From positions 43,806,916 through 43,870,915 of the forward strand of contig CM076847.1 of assembly GCA_039519185.1 (NCBI GenBank): DNA of 64,000 bases. The letters run 5' to 3'. This document shows positions 1 through 11,090 of the stretch, in pieces; positions within the stretch are counted from its first letter, which is position 1, and every line of letters begins with the position of its first letter. The DNA comes from Astragalus membranaceus (lineage: Eukaryota > Streptophyta > Magnoliopsida > Fabales > Fabaceae). A program made the translations under genes and the position numbers. The notes below the pieces were generated by a model, which worked only from the letters and a program-made list of their open reading frames with translations, ran no database searches and was not told where the DNA came from.

Positions 1-889
1 TTCACTAAGACCGGGCCTCAAAGGAGGGTCTTTATATGTTGGGCATTCAAGCATTTTTTTTTTCTTTTTGATTTTATATGCTAACCATTCATTTTGACAT
101 TTAAAATGCACCAATTTTTGCATTTTGAATTGGTTTTGCAAAATTTATTTATTTATTTATTTATTTTGAATACCCCAACTCAGACGTTTTTCTCCAGTAA
201 CCGCGCATCCAGTGAATGTCACCAAGAGAACCAGGTTACTAGTTTCTCTTCAGTCCTTCTAATTGTATTAACAACTGAAAACAGTCTCAGTAGTGTGCGT
301 GTGAAAAAGCCCTAGAAGTAGAAATCGAACCATGATACAATTTTGTTGTTCCCAACCAGTCCACCTAGATGATTGCTAATGAAAAATTGAAAAATTATTT
401 TTGTCCAGAAAAGGCTTATCTAAAACATGCTTAGGGTTCACAAAGTTTCATCATGGAGCGAGCAGATACAAACCAAAGTAAAAAGATAAAAACTCAGCAA
501 AGCAATAAAGACATACCCTAATAAAAGCAATAAAATACCCCCCCATGCTTGGACTAGGCATTGTCCTCAATGATTTTTCAAATAAAACAACACAAAAGGG
601 GTTAGGATAGCTCACGGGCGGGGGACCCTGGTTGATGTTGAATTGATGTATTTAGGGTTTGGAGCATATCTGTCACGTGCTCCAATTTTTTTAACCGTGA
701 GCTTTTTTTTTTCAACGAATCGAAAAAATACATTAAGCCGTGGGTTGCCTCCCACACAGCGCTCTTTTAACGTCACTAGCTTGACGATTGGTTTTTTGTA
801 AAGTTATTCCTGGGTCCCGTTGCTTGAAGCATAAAGACCAAGTGACGCATGAAAAATGAAAACATATTCCTGGATCCCATGGCTTGTAA
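1..889 (-). other. 3' noncoding region of gypsy element A
   Basis: No credible gene lies here. Minus-strand sequence at 735-787 contains the motif GTCAAGCTAGTGACGTTAAA followed by GGGAGGCAACCC, a conserved block I recognise from the region after pol in many plant gypsy elements. A G7 run (538-544 as C on plus), preceded on the minus strand by TTGAGGACAATGCC, resembles the polypurine stretch of these elements. The sequence TTCCTGGGTCCCGTTGCTTG (808-827) is repeated imperfectly at 866-885, next to the CACTA-1 insertion point. Confidence 0.55.
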
Positions 890-910
890 CACTACAAGAA
901 AAGCTGGACT

Positions 911-1236
911 TTGCGGCGGGCGAAATCCGCCGCAAAAGCCAAATTCGCGGCGGATATTTGGAGTTTGCGGCGGAAGTTTTTCGCCGGTAGCCAGCTCGAA
1001 GCAAACGCGTTGCGGCGGATTATCCGCCGCAAGTTTGCGGCGGACTTAGTGGCGCCGCAAAATCCACCGCAAATTTGCGGCAGATAATCCGCCGGAAAAG
1101 GGGACAAATTTTTGACGCAATATATCCGCCGGAAATACCCAATATCCGCCGCAAATTATCCGCCGCAAAGTACCCGTTATCCGCCGCAAAACACCCGTTT
1201 TATTTAAAATTCCGCCGCAAACGACACAAATCCGCC
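911..1236. repeat. CACTA-1 left subterminal repeat array
   Basis: The unit TTTGCGGCGGA (or its complement TCCGCCGCAAA) appears about fifteen times, first mostly in one orientation and then in the other. In En/Spm elements such arrays are the binding sites of the TNPA protein and are needed for excision. The same unit flanks the right end. Confidence 0.9.
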
Positions 1237-1500
1237 GCAAAGTACCATTTTTTTTAAAAAAAAATTATTATTATTTTTAAAAAATAAATTTTATTTTTTT
1301 AAAAAAATCGTTTTAATTAAAAATATATATTATTTTATTAATTTTTTTAATTATTGATAAAAAAATAAAATCCAATAACTAATTAATTTTTAATTTACAA
1401 AAATAAAAATTAGGAAAAGCAGTAAAAATATCCTTACAATTAATAAAATATCCAGACAATTAATAAAATATCCAGACAAATAAATAAAATAATCTAAAGC
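1211..1500. repeat. Direct repeat, copy 1 (second copy 9639-9945)
   Basis: This block holds two subterminal units, a long A/T run and a stretch ending AATAATCTAAAGC. It is repeated in the same orientation at 9639-9945, near the opposite end of CACTA-1. It abuts the stop codon of the TNP1-like gene, so it represents a left terminus plus gene 3' flank. Confidence 0.8.
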
Positions 1501-2496
1501 TACTGGGGTGCCTGCCGGTCAATGTCATCAACATTATTATAATATGTATCATCTTGAAGTAAAGCACTGAGCGATGACATTTGGACATTAAGATCAATGT
1601 CCAGCGGGGGTGACCGCTGCTGGGGGTACTGCTGGTTTGGCTGGATCAAGGGTAACTGATGTTGGGGCTGCTGGTATGGCTGGCGGGGTGACTGATGTTG
1701 CTGCTGGAATGGCGGCGCATACTGCGGTGTATACTGCCGGGGATATTGGGATGCATACGGCAGGGGATACTGGGGTGCATACTGCTGCTGGTAGTAATGC
1801 TGCTGTGGCGGCGGCGGGTAGGATGCTGATGAGGATGGCCTCGAGTGCTGAGACACCATCTGATCCTGCAAGAACTTAAAGCGCTCCTCCATGCGCTCCT
1901 CAGCTACCCTAGCCTGCTCCCGAATCGCTTGAGTTTCCCGATCACTTCGATCCCGAATCGCCTGAATTTCCCGATCGCTTTGCTGCTGCCGCTCGGCAAT
2001 CTGACGCTGAGCCTCGCTCAGTTGCTGCGTCAATTGCCTAACCTCATTCAACTCACCAGCATTGGGAACATAATTGCGACCAGTCGAGGATCCAGAATGT
2101 GAATCTGATAGACTCGGAAAAATGCTTGTTCGAAAAGCAGCCGGTCCAATATCACCTGATCCTACCAGACGATTAGTCTTTTGGGGACCAACTGCTCTCT
2201 CCCAAACATCACGAGCTACTCTAGCCTCCTCCACTGGATCGACAGCTGCCCCACTGCCCTGTTGTGACTGATGGTACTCAGCCATCCCACCCTCGAAGCT
2301 CTCCTGAAAAAATAACCCAACAAATAAATAACTAATTATTAATATAAATAATAAACATTAATTAATATATCTAATTGTAAAAGTAGTTTTACCTGAATAC
2401 GCCTCGCCCGATCTGTAACGTACTCACCAGTCTCCTCCACCATATGCATGTGGCAATGCAACTCAGGCAGTGTGATTGGCCTTTGTTCCCTCTCCA

Positions 2497-2558
<62 letters not shown>

Positions 2559-3235
2559 TAAATATATATATTATTAATTAAATACACATATTGAAAATGA
2601 CTAGTTAATTATTATAAATAATTAATTAATTAATCAAGTAATAAATTAAGTAATAAATTTACCAAACGTATGTAATGCGTTGCAGTATTAACACTCCCCC
2701 CCGTGTGTGTGCAGCCACATTTTTCAGAAGCACGGTTCTTCTTGGCTTTCTCACAATAATTCTTAAATCCTTCATCTTTCTCCCAATACTCATTAAACTC
2801 AGTCCAAGTTGAGTCTCCCATATAAGATGGCTTCGTACGCGTGTTGCGCGCCCTCCGCATCAATTCAGAATAGCGATGAGAACATCTCTTATGGAACACT
2901 CTCTCAACTGCGGCTTGCTCCCCTGGATACCATGTACATTTTTCCTATTTAAGAAATTTACAATAATGTTGTTAATTATAATGCAATAATTAATTAATTA
3001 ATCAAGTCAATATAAAAGATAATACACCAAATTAATTATTTCGTAGAATCGAATAACTTACCAAAAATGATCTTAACATCTTCTTATTTGCATCCTTATC
3101 TTTTCTAACTTCCGTCCAGTTCTTCCAGCTCTTGGTAAAATTCTCCTTGATTGTTTTTGTGATGGCGGTAGCTGAAGCCTTCGAAGGAATAAAACTGCAT
3201 TAAAAAAAGATGAATTTTGTTACACCAAATATAAG

Positions 3236-3271
<36 letters not shown>

Positions 3272-3670
3272 GGCAACAAAAATAAATTAATAAATAATAA
3301 TATAGATATATATATATATATAGACTTACGAATCGCCAACAATCTGCAATATGATACGCCCATCAGGTGTAACCCTAATCACCTCAGTCCCATCAATGAA
3401 TGTGCGTACCCCATCTGCATCAACATGTGTCGGGGATAAGCCCTCAGTACCAATAGGAATCGATGGGCCCCCTGCAGTACTAGTACTAGCACCATCCTCA
3501 GACACAGGTGGTGGCAAATATCCGCCAGTAGTAACAACAACACGCGTAGGATGAACACGGCGCCCTAGGCGAGTAGATGTCTTCCGCCTGCTAGTGCTGG
3601 CGGCATCGGGAGGTGGAGGAGGAACATATGCGCCGTCATGATCGGATCCCGAGTCATCATGAGATGCCAT
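1500..3670 (-). CDS. TNP1/TNPA-like gene of CACTA-1 (Transposase_24 family), spliced
   Basis: This is the second gene of the element. Its product is expected to bind the subterminal repeats in the nucleus. I read five exons on the minus strand: 3670-3327 (start MASHDDSGSDHDG, Ser/Pro-rich), about 3195-3062, about 2945-2661, about 2498-2392 and 2303-1500. GT/AG boundaries are visible at several junctions. The third exon has the conserved pattern RCSHRYSELMRRAR and YMGDSTWTEFNEYW, typical of the plant Ptta/En/Spm transposase family. The last exon has a Gln/Arg-rich coiled coil, then a low-complexity P/Q/Y tail. No stop interrupts the exons I could join. A partial copy of the first exon recurs at 63616-63691. 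Confidence 0.7.
2499..2553. repeat. (TA)n microsatellite
   Basis: About 27 perfect TA units lie in an intron of the CACTA-1 second gene. Shorter TA runs occur at 3238-3268 and 3306-3322. Confidence 0.95.
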
Positions 3671-6600
3671 ATCTGTATAGATCTAGCTAAACATATACAT
3701 TTAAACAAAACAAACATATACTAAACAAGGTTAACATATATAAACATATACAAAACTCATGCATTAAAATAAATAATTTGAATCCCATTCATTCTCAAAC
3801 AAATAACATCCTTCATTAAAAATAACATCTTCATTAAAAATAGAATTGTTGAAACATAAATTACATTCATTCTAATTTGAATCCCATTCATTCTCAAAAT
3901 CATCATCATCGGAGGAGTGAATTCTTGATACACCAATGTGGTCTGTTGCATCATCACCATCAGCATCTTCGTCATGAATAACTTCATCGCCGGTGTTTGG
4001 CTCATCACATAAAAGAACAATGGGTTCAACTTGAATCACTTCATTTACATTAGACATCTCTTCCATTTGATATGGCATAATATCTTCCACCGTGTCATCA
4101 TTTGTCTGATCAATGCGACCTCTTGGTTTTGTTTTAATTGCGACACACCAACCACGCCTATCAGTCCGCATTGATGGATAAGGGACATAATAGACTTGTC
4201 TCACATTTTGTGCAATGACGAATGGATCATACGGTCCATATCTACCATTCATTTTAATGTCCACTGTATTTGACTTTGGATTCACCTTTGTTCCTCGAGC
4301 AGACGGATCAAACCAATTACAATAAAAAACCACTACCTTTGGACTAAAATCTAGATGGGGGTACTGAAGTTCATATATGTGTTGAAACACACCATAAAAA
4401 TCATCTTCACCTCCTCCAGTGACCCCCTTCATGCACACTCCACTATTGACTGTCTCTCTGCCCTGTGTCCATTCATTGATGTGAAATTTGTATCCATTGA
4501 CAAAGTATGTGTGCCATTCTTTAACACATCTTCGAAAACCGTCTGATATGTTCCTCAAGTGTTGGTTGGTAGGATTTGGCGGGAGGGAATACACATATTG
4601 ACTAAACCACATTGGAAAATGCGCATGAATATGAGCAGAAGATTGGTCTTCACGTACTGCCTCTGATGACAAGAACTCCCTAAAAAGAAATAATTTAATT
4701 GTTACACTTGTCTACTATATTAACTAATTAAGATTGATTGTTAATGTTGAGGAACATACTCAATAAATGGTTGCACCTCAGTACAGTTTCTCAACACATG
4801 AACATGTGCTGAACTGAACTCTTCATCTGTTAGCCAGTGAGTTGACTCCTTCCCAGATGGACGACCGGGTAGACAAAAGACAGACAAAGCCAAAGGATGT
4901 CGCCATTCAGTATCCACTTCATTTCGACTGCTTCCAGGAGCAAACTGATTCTTGAAATAATGAGAACAAAAATGTGTTGTTTCACGGTGTAGGTAAGAAG
5001 AACATATCGATCCTTCAACTCTAGCTTTGTTTTTCACCGATCTTTTTGAATCACCCATGAACCTAGAGAATATGATATTAATATATTAATAGTCATATAT
5101 TTTAATTTAAACTTGTTTCTTATATTATTATAATTAAAAATTAGCTGACCTTTCAAACGGATACATCCATCTGTATTGGACAGGTCCGCCAAGTTTAGCT
5201 TCATATACGAGATGCACCGGTAGATGCTCCATAGAATCAAAGAAACCAGGTGGAAATACTCTCTCCAACTTGCATAAGATAAGTGGGATGTCTTGTTCCA
5301 TTTTTGAAAGATCATCAACTTTTAGCGTTGCAGAACACAAATTCTTAAAGTATTGACTTATTTCAATGAGCGGATTCAAAACGTGTGTTGGCAACGAACT
5401 AAAAGCGATAGGAAGTAAGCACTCCATGAATACGTGACAATCATGACTCTTCATCCCATGGAACCTCCCATTATCCACATCCGCACATCTAGATAAATTG
5501 GAAGAATAACCGTCTGGCATTTTCAACTCTTTTATCCACTGATAAACTGCTTTCGCATGTTCGGTAGATACAGTATAATTGGCTTTGGGTTTCAAAATCC
5601 TAGTACCTTGCTCAACCAACAACAAATCCTTTCGTCTACAGAAATGATCTATATCCTTCCTAGCTTTCTCATTGTCTTTCGTTTTGCCTTTCACGTTCAT
5701 GACAGTGTTAAATATGTTGTCAAAAAAATTCTTCTCTATATGCATGACATCGAGATTGTGTCTCAATAGATTATCTTTCTAATAGGGAAGTTCCCAAAAA
5801 ATACTTTTTTTTGTCCAATTGTGCCATTGTCCATAGCCATCTGGACGAGAAACAACACTGGCTACGACTTCCACAGGAGGGATATCCCTAACATTATTCC
5901 AAACTTCCTCTGGTGTCAACTGACGAGGAGGTCCAGCTGTTTCAACATTTCCCTTGATGAACGCATATTTCTGCTTTCTAAATGGGTGATCCATAGGTAA
6001 GAACCTACGGTGCGAGTCAAACCATGAAACTTTTCCTCCGTATTTAAGACTAAAAGCCTTTGTGTCAACCATGCAAATCGGACACGCCATCTTACCATGT
6101 GTCCCCCATCCAGACAACATTCCATAGGCAGGGAAGTCATTTATGGTCCACATCAAAGCCGCCCTCATCACAAAATTATGTTTGCGTGCCACATCATAAG
6201 TTAAAACTCCATTCCACAACCTTTTTAGGTCATCAATCAAAGGTTGCAAATAGATGTCAATACCAGCTGTTGGATTACTTGGCCCTGGAATAATAGAATT
6301 TAAAAACATGTATGGTTTGGACATACACATTTCTGGAGGAATGTTGTATGGGGTAACAATAACTGGCCAACATGAATACGGTGTTGCCGAGGCTTGAATA
6401 TATGGTGTGAAACCATCAGAGCACAAACCAAGCCGAACATTGCGTGGATCACTGGCAAAATCTGGATGAACACGATCAAAATGCTTCCAAGCTTCACCAT
6501 CAGATGGGTGACGTAATTCACCAGAATTATTTCTATTTTGATGGTGCCATGTCATTTTACCTGCGGTCTCCATTGAAGTAAACATCCTCTGTAGCCTTGG

Positions 6601-6733
6601 AATAAGAGGCAGATAGAACATTGATTTTCGTGGAACCGGTTTGCCTCTGCTCATCCCTGATCTACTGACACGATAGCGTGGTTGTCCACACAACTTGCAT
6701 TCCGACAACTCTCCATCATTTATGCCAAACTCA

Positions 6734-8010
6734 TCTACTACAATATAATAAAACACAATACCGCCAAAATGTCCATTTCAGACATTTTACCAGCTTGCCA
6801 CATGTTCAAAAATAGGGGCAAAATGGTATATGTGATGCCAAAAAAAGCAAGCAGCAATAGTCAAAAAAGCAGGAAAAATAACTGCGCAGCAGTACGCGCT
6901 ACGGTGCGCAGCAGTTCGCGCTACAGTGCGCAACAGTAAAAGTCAGAGTTTATTTAATTTTTTTTTTCTTTTTTATTTTTAAAACACATTTCTCTGGTTT
7001 CTTTTAAATAACTTTTGTTTTCAGTTTTTTAAAAAATCACTTTTTTAAAATCACTTTTTTCCAACCTTTTTCCTGAATTTTTTTTTCAATTATTTTTCTA
7101 AAATTTCATTTTTTTTCTTTAATTTTTTACTAAACAAATCATTTTTTTGTTATTACAAAAAATTATCAAATAACTATTTTATAATTATTAAAAGGGAGTA
7201 AAATGCCAATGAGAATGCCAACGGTAGTGGCAACTAGAGCGCCAACGGGAGTATCGACTTTTTTTAAACTTTTTCCAACACAACTATTTAAAAAAAATAT
7301 TCATTTTTATAATTTACTCAAACTACTAAAATTAATCAATTTAACCACTATTAATTGTCAAAAAAACCTATACGTTTAACAAAATTTTCAAAGACTAAAA
7401 TTTCCAAATAACTAAATTATTAAATTGATATTATACTCATTAATTGAATAATCTAAATTTTTTTTATTTACTATAATCTCTCTACTAAAACTACTAAAAT
7501 CAAGAAATTTTTTCATAAAAAATAAAATCAATCAATTTAACCAGTACAAAAAATTACCAAATAACTATTTTATAATTATTAAAAATGCGTAAAATGCCAA
7601 CGGGAGTGCCAACGGAAGTGGCAACGAGAGCGCCAACGGGAGTGGCAACGAGAGCGGAACGGGAGTGGCAACGAGAGCGGGAGTGCCAACGGGACTGCCA
7701 ACATGAGTGCCAACGGGAGTGGCAAGGAGAGCGCCAACGGAAGTGCCAACAGGAGGACCAACGAGGATGCAAACGGGAGGACTAACGGGGATGCATATTT
7801 TACCTCTAATGTCCAAATACATTATTATGGATCAATGTAATTCTGATTGCAAACGGGGATGCATATTCCACTTTGAATTTCAAATCATACATTTTAGACA
7901 TTGTTCACAACTTATGAATTATGAATATCTTCCAAATTACTATTATGACTTCATGGCAATACACCGACCATACAGTATCACCCGTGCGTATGCACGGGTA
8001 AAATACTAGT
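6734..8010 (+). mobile_element. Non-autonomous Helitron inside the CACTA-1 transposase gene
   Basis: The 3' end shows the classic Helitron terminus: a hairpin with stem CCCGTGC/GCACGGG (7981-7997), seven bases of A/T, then CTAGT (8006-8010), followed by T. The 5' end begins TCTACTACAATATAATA (6734) after an A, giving insertion between A and T with no target duplication, as expected for Helitrons. It is 1,277 bp long, A/T rich, and has no RepHel gene. It interrupts the transposase between the motif CMLYYN (8011 side) and DEFGIND (6733 side), which are adjacent in intact relatives. Confidence 0.85.
7595..7800. repeat. Minisatellite inside the Helitron
   Basis: Short imperfect units of the form GTGCCAACGGGA / GTGGCAACGAGA repeat about fifteen times. 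A few isolated units occur upstream at 7202-7250. Tandem repeats near the 3' end are common in plant Helitrons. The open frames across it are repeats only. Confidence 0.85.
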
Positions 8011-8363
8011 TGTTATAATAGAGCATGCAACCAGACACACAACAATCAATCCTTTTAGATTTTAAGCCAAGCTTCGATACCACTCTTTTAGCTTCATAAT
8101 AACTTTGCGGTAAACTCCCTCTAATGGGGGTTGCATCCAACATCATTTTTGTCATATATTCCAGGCACAACTCAGCAACATTAAATTGAGACTTAAGACC
8201 CAACAACCGAACACACATTGATAATTTTGAGTCTGTAGATCCTTCAAATATGGGTTTATTTGTCTCACTCAAATACATGTAAAACCTTTGAGCTTCCTCA
8301 TTTGGAACTTCGTCAGCATCTGGTTCTTCAAAATCCAAATTTACTCCAACAGCGTCAGATATC

Positions 8364-8452
8364 ATTCCCTGATAAACATCTAACGGTTGTATTCCCCATT
8401 CCCTGATAAACATCTAACGGTTGTATTCCCTGATAAACATCTAACGGTTGTA
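8364..8452. repeat. 27-bp tandem triplication in the transposase N-terminal exon
   Basis: The unit ATTCCCTGATAAACATCTAA plus CGGTTGT occurs three times, with a 7-base spacer after the first copy. It shifts the frame and occupies the place where the zinc-binding part of the N-terminal domain should be. Confidence 0.85.
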
Positions 8453-8586
8453 CCGCCTTGTCGCCCAAATTCTTCATGATCAATGTACTTAGCACAAAAA
8501 ATAAACTCCTCTACTCCTTCTACAAAACGTCGTTTTACACCAGTTCTTCCAGGATACAATCGATCATACATCCAACTACGATCCAT

Positions 8587-9367
8587 TTTCAAGAACTATA
8601 CGTATACTACACTACAATATAAATAAAATAAACTATCAATTACTTCATATTTTGATATATATATTTATATATTACCCATTTTATTTTGATATTTCAATAA
8701 ACTACCAATTAATTACAAGCAACAGAATTAATTTTTTAATAGTCTTATATACAAATAATTTAAACATTATAAATAATAATTCCAAATTTAATTTTAAATT
8801 TCAATTTTTATAAGACAATATGTTAATAAAATTTATAAGTGAACTTAATAAATAAGTTTTTTCAATATAAAATAATTTGTATTATTATTGCAAACAAAAT
8901 ACTAAACAAAATTTTACTAAAAATAGTGAAGTAAGTAATATTTTATTAATTACTTTAACAACTAACCGTAGTGAAGAGAAGGCTCTGGCTTGAAGCTTAT
9001 CCTGAACTCAAGCAGAGAGGAAAAAGGAGGAACCCAAACAATACCTAAACAAAAAAACAACACAATTAGTAACAAATTCATATTATTATAAAATAATTTA
9101 AAAACGAATATTAAAAAAAAATTAAAAACTAAAACTATTAACTAATATCAAAAACATACCTCGAAGAAATTTCCCAATAAGAGCAGAAGACAATTCGTAG
9201 GGAGGAAGCGCTACACTTCAAAAACAGATTTAGTAGAGAAGGAGAGAATTTGGGAGAGAGTAAAAGAGAAATTTTAAGAAGAGAATGGGAGGATTATTAG
9301 AAGTGTGAAGAATGAGAAGTGGGGAATGGATATATATAGAAAAACGCAGCCCAACGGTCAAAAGGGA
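8587..9367 (-). other. Leader region of the CACTA-1 genes
   Basis: This is an A/T-rich region upstream of the TNP2 start. It probably holds the 5' untranslated exon(s), an intron and the promoter of the element. A possible TATA box on the minus strand lies near 9331-9340 (TATATATC on plus side reading ATGGATATATATAG). No coding sequence is seen. Confidence 0.45.
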
Positions 9368-9680
9368 TTTGCGGCGGATTCTGGAGGTTTGCGGCGGATT
9401 TTGAAATTCAATATCCGCGGGTTTTTTTTCGGAGCTTTGCGGCGGATTATGGAGTTTTGCGGCGGATTTTGAAATTTAAAATCCGCGGGTTTTTTTATTT
9501 ACGGAGCTTTGCGGCGGATTCGTGGTACTTTGCGGCGGATATTCAAATTAATATACCGCGCCTTTTTTTTAAAAAACACCAAATAATCCGCCGCAAAAGC
9601 TATAATCCGCCGCAAAGATCCGCCGCAAATGCTCAACATCCGCCGCAAATAACACAAATCCGCCGCAAAGTACCATTTTT
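9368..9680. repeat. Extra internal subterminal repeat array of CACTA-1
   Basis: About ten TTTGCGGCGGA-type units lie here, more than 1.3 kb from the true right end, which has its own array (10699-10993). The array continues into the duplicated block at 9639-9945. This looks like a second element end retained inside the element. Confidence 0.85.
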
Positions 9681-9945
9681 TTTTAAAAAAAAATTATTAT
9701 TTTTTTTAAATAATTATTATTATTTTTAAAAAATAAATTTTATTTTTTTAAAAAAATCGCTTTAATTAAAAATATATATTATTTTATTAATTTTTTTAAT
9801 TATTGATAAAAAATAAAATCCAATAACTAATTAATTTTTAATTTAAAAAAATAAAAATTGGGAAAAGCAGTAAAATATTATCACCAAAAAAATATCCATA
9901 CAATTAATAAAATATTTTAAACAAAAAAATAAAATAATCTAAAGC
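9639..9945. repeat. Direct repeat, copy 2 (first copy 1211-1500)
   Basis: It is the same sequence and orientation as 1211-1500, with small A/T indels. In copy 1 it is followed by the TNP1-like stop codon. Here it is followed by the left arm of the inverted repeat at 10018. Confidence 0.8.
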
Positions 9946-10017
9946 AATAAAAATTGGGAAAAACAGTAAAATATATATTTAATGTCTGCTACCCCTAAAC
10001 GGAGACCTACGCCATTA

Positions 10018-10594
10018 TCTTGATATGACACTCTCTTGAGCATTGTCGGCAGCAGCTCCATTACAGTGGCGTATGTCTCCATTTCTTTGTAAAGAAATTT
10101 CCACATTGTCGTCAACACCCATTCATCTTTTTCGTTAAAAGTAACCCATTTATCAGCAAAAAGCTCCTCCTCATTATTTCACCACAAGTGACATATACGT
10201 TAATCAAACGCTCGGTATCATCCTTCAACTTAACAGCTCGTCCTTGCAGTTCCTCAAACTTTCTATTTAGAGATTCAACCATATTTTCAAAATAGAAAGT
10301 TTCACAAGAAACCATCTTTTGAAAAGACGATTGAATCTCTAAATAGAAAGTTTGAGGAACTGCAAGGACGGGTTGTTAAGTTGGAAGATGATACCGAGCG
10401 TTTGATGAGCGTATATGTCTCTTGTGGTGAAAATAATGAGGATGAACTTTATGCTGATAAAGGGGTTACTTTTAACGAAAAAGATGAAGGGGTCTTCATG
10501 ACAATGTGGAATTTTTTTTACAAAAAAATGAAGACGTACGCCACTCTATTGGAACCCCGCTGCCGACAATGCTCAAGAGAGTGCCGTATTAAGA
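10018..10594. repeat. Long inverted repeat (about 260-bp arms, 52-bp loop)
   Basis: The left arm (10018-10278) and right arm (10331-10594) are inverted copies with scattered substitutions. Matching blocks include CTCTCTTGAGCATTGTCGGC and CCTCAAACTTTCTATTTAGA. Each arm can be read as a short coiled-coil coding piece (KFEELQGR, DDTERL), on the minus strand in the left arm and on the plus strand in the right arm. It may be the 3' end of a TNP1-like gene duplicated in inverted form. A transcript crossing it would fold into a long hairpin. Confidence 0.88.
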
Positions 10595-10698
10595 GATCGA
10601 GTGCTGTATCAAGAGAATGAGAGTATTGGTAGAGGTGTGAAAAAAGAAGAAGGGGAAAAGGGGTTTATATAGGAGAAACGAAGTCAAACGGTCAAAAG

Positions 10699-10993
10699 GC
10701 AAGATCCGCCGGAAACGGCAGTTACCGGCGGATTTAAGGGATTTGCGGCGGACTTAAGGGATTTGCGGCGGACGGAGGTGCATTTGCGGCGGTTAATTAA
10801 AATCTCGTAAAAAAAAAAAATTGTGAACCCAAATCCGCCGCAAGAACCGTTAAATCCGCCGCAAAAGCCAAGACGAATTTTAATCCGCCGCAACGGTCAA
10901 TTATTCCGCCGGTAACTTTGAGGCAGATAAAATCCGCCGGAAATGCGTAGATTCCGCCGGTAACTTTGCGGCGGATCCATATCCGCCGGAAAA
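10699..10993. repeat. CACTA-1 right subterminal repeat array
   Basis: About a dozen copies of TTTGCGGCGGA / TCCGCCGCAAA and the variant TCCGCCGGTAACTTTG lie just inside the right terminal repeat. They mirror the array at the left end. Confidence 0.9.
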
Positions 10994-11090
10994 TCCTGGC
11001 CGGAAAAACCAATAATTCTTGTAGTGTAAAATAGAAGTTGTATAAGCAATAAGATCTTATTTTCAATTCCCCCCAGATCAAATGTTATTT

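Larger units (their letters stand above)
3872..8586 (-). pseudogene. TNP2-like transposase of CACTA-1, disrupted
   Basis: This is the catalytic transposase gene. The minus-strand start is MDRSWMYDRLYPG (8586), followed by the N-terminal transposase-associated domain. Then come the Transposase_21 region (6733-5782; LRHPSDGEAWKHFD, LGLCSDGFTPY), the DUF4218 region (5766-5134; KSHDCHVF, FPPGFFDSMEHLPVHL) and, after introns, exon 5058-4741 and the DUF4216 exon 4679-3872. Damage seen: part of the N-terminal region is missing and replaced by a short tandem triplication (8364-8452). A Helitron splits the gene between 8011 and 6733. A TAG replaces the Trp of LPYW (5779-5781). Removing the Helitron leaves the frame off by one base. 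TNP2 genes of this type normally encode about 900 or more residues. Confidence 0.88.
890..11026 (-). mobile_element. CACTA-1, complete CACTA (En/Spm) transposon
   Basis: The left end CACTACAAGAA (890-900) is matched by the inverted right end TTCTTGTAGTG (11016-11026). Both are flanked by the 3-bp target duplication TAA (887-889 and 11027-11029). Arrays of the subterminal unit TTTGCGGCGGA and its complement lie inside both ends. It carries a TNP2-type transposase gene and a TNP1-type gene, both on the minus strand. The length is 10,137 bp, or about 8.9 kb without the Helitron inside it. The transposase is broken by a stop codon, a Helitron and an internal deletion, so this copy is not autonomous. 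Confidence 0.95.

Noticed and set aside
1610..1879. Open frame on the plus strand rich in Ala/Gly/Val
   Set aside because: It is the antisense shadow of the P/Q-rich exon of the CACTA-1 second gene on the minus strand.
7554..7822. Several open frames on both strands
   Set aside because: They arise from the Helitron minisatellite, whose short units lack stops. There is no domain and the sequence is highly repetitive.
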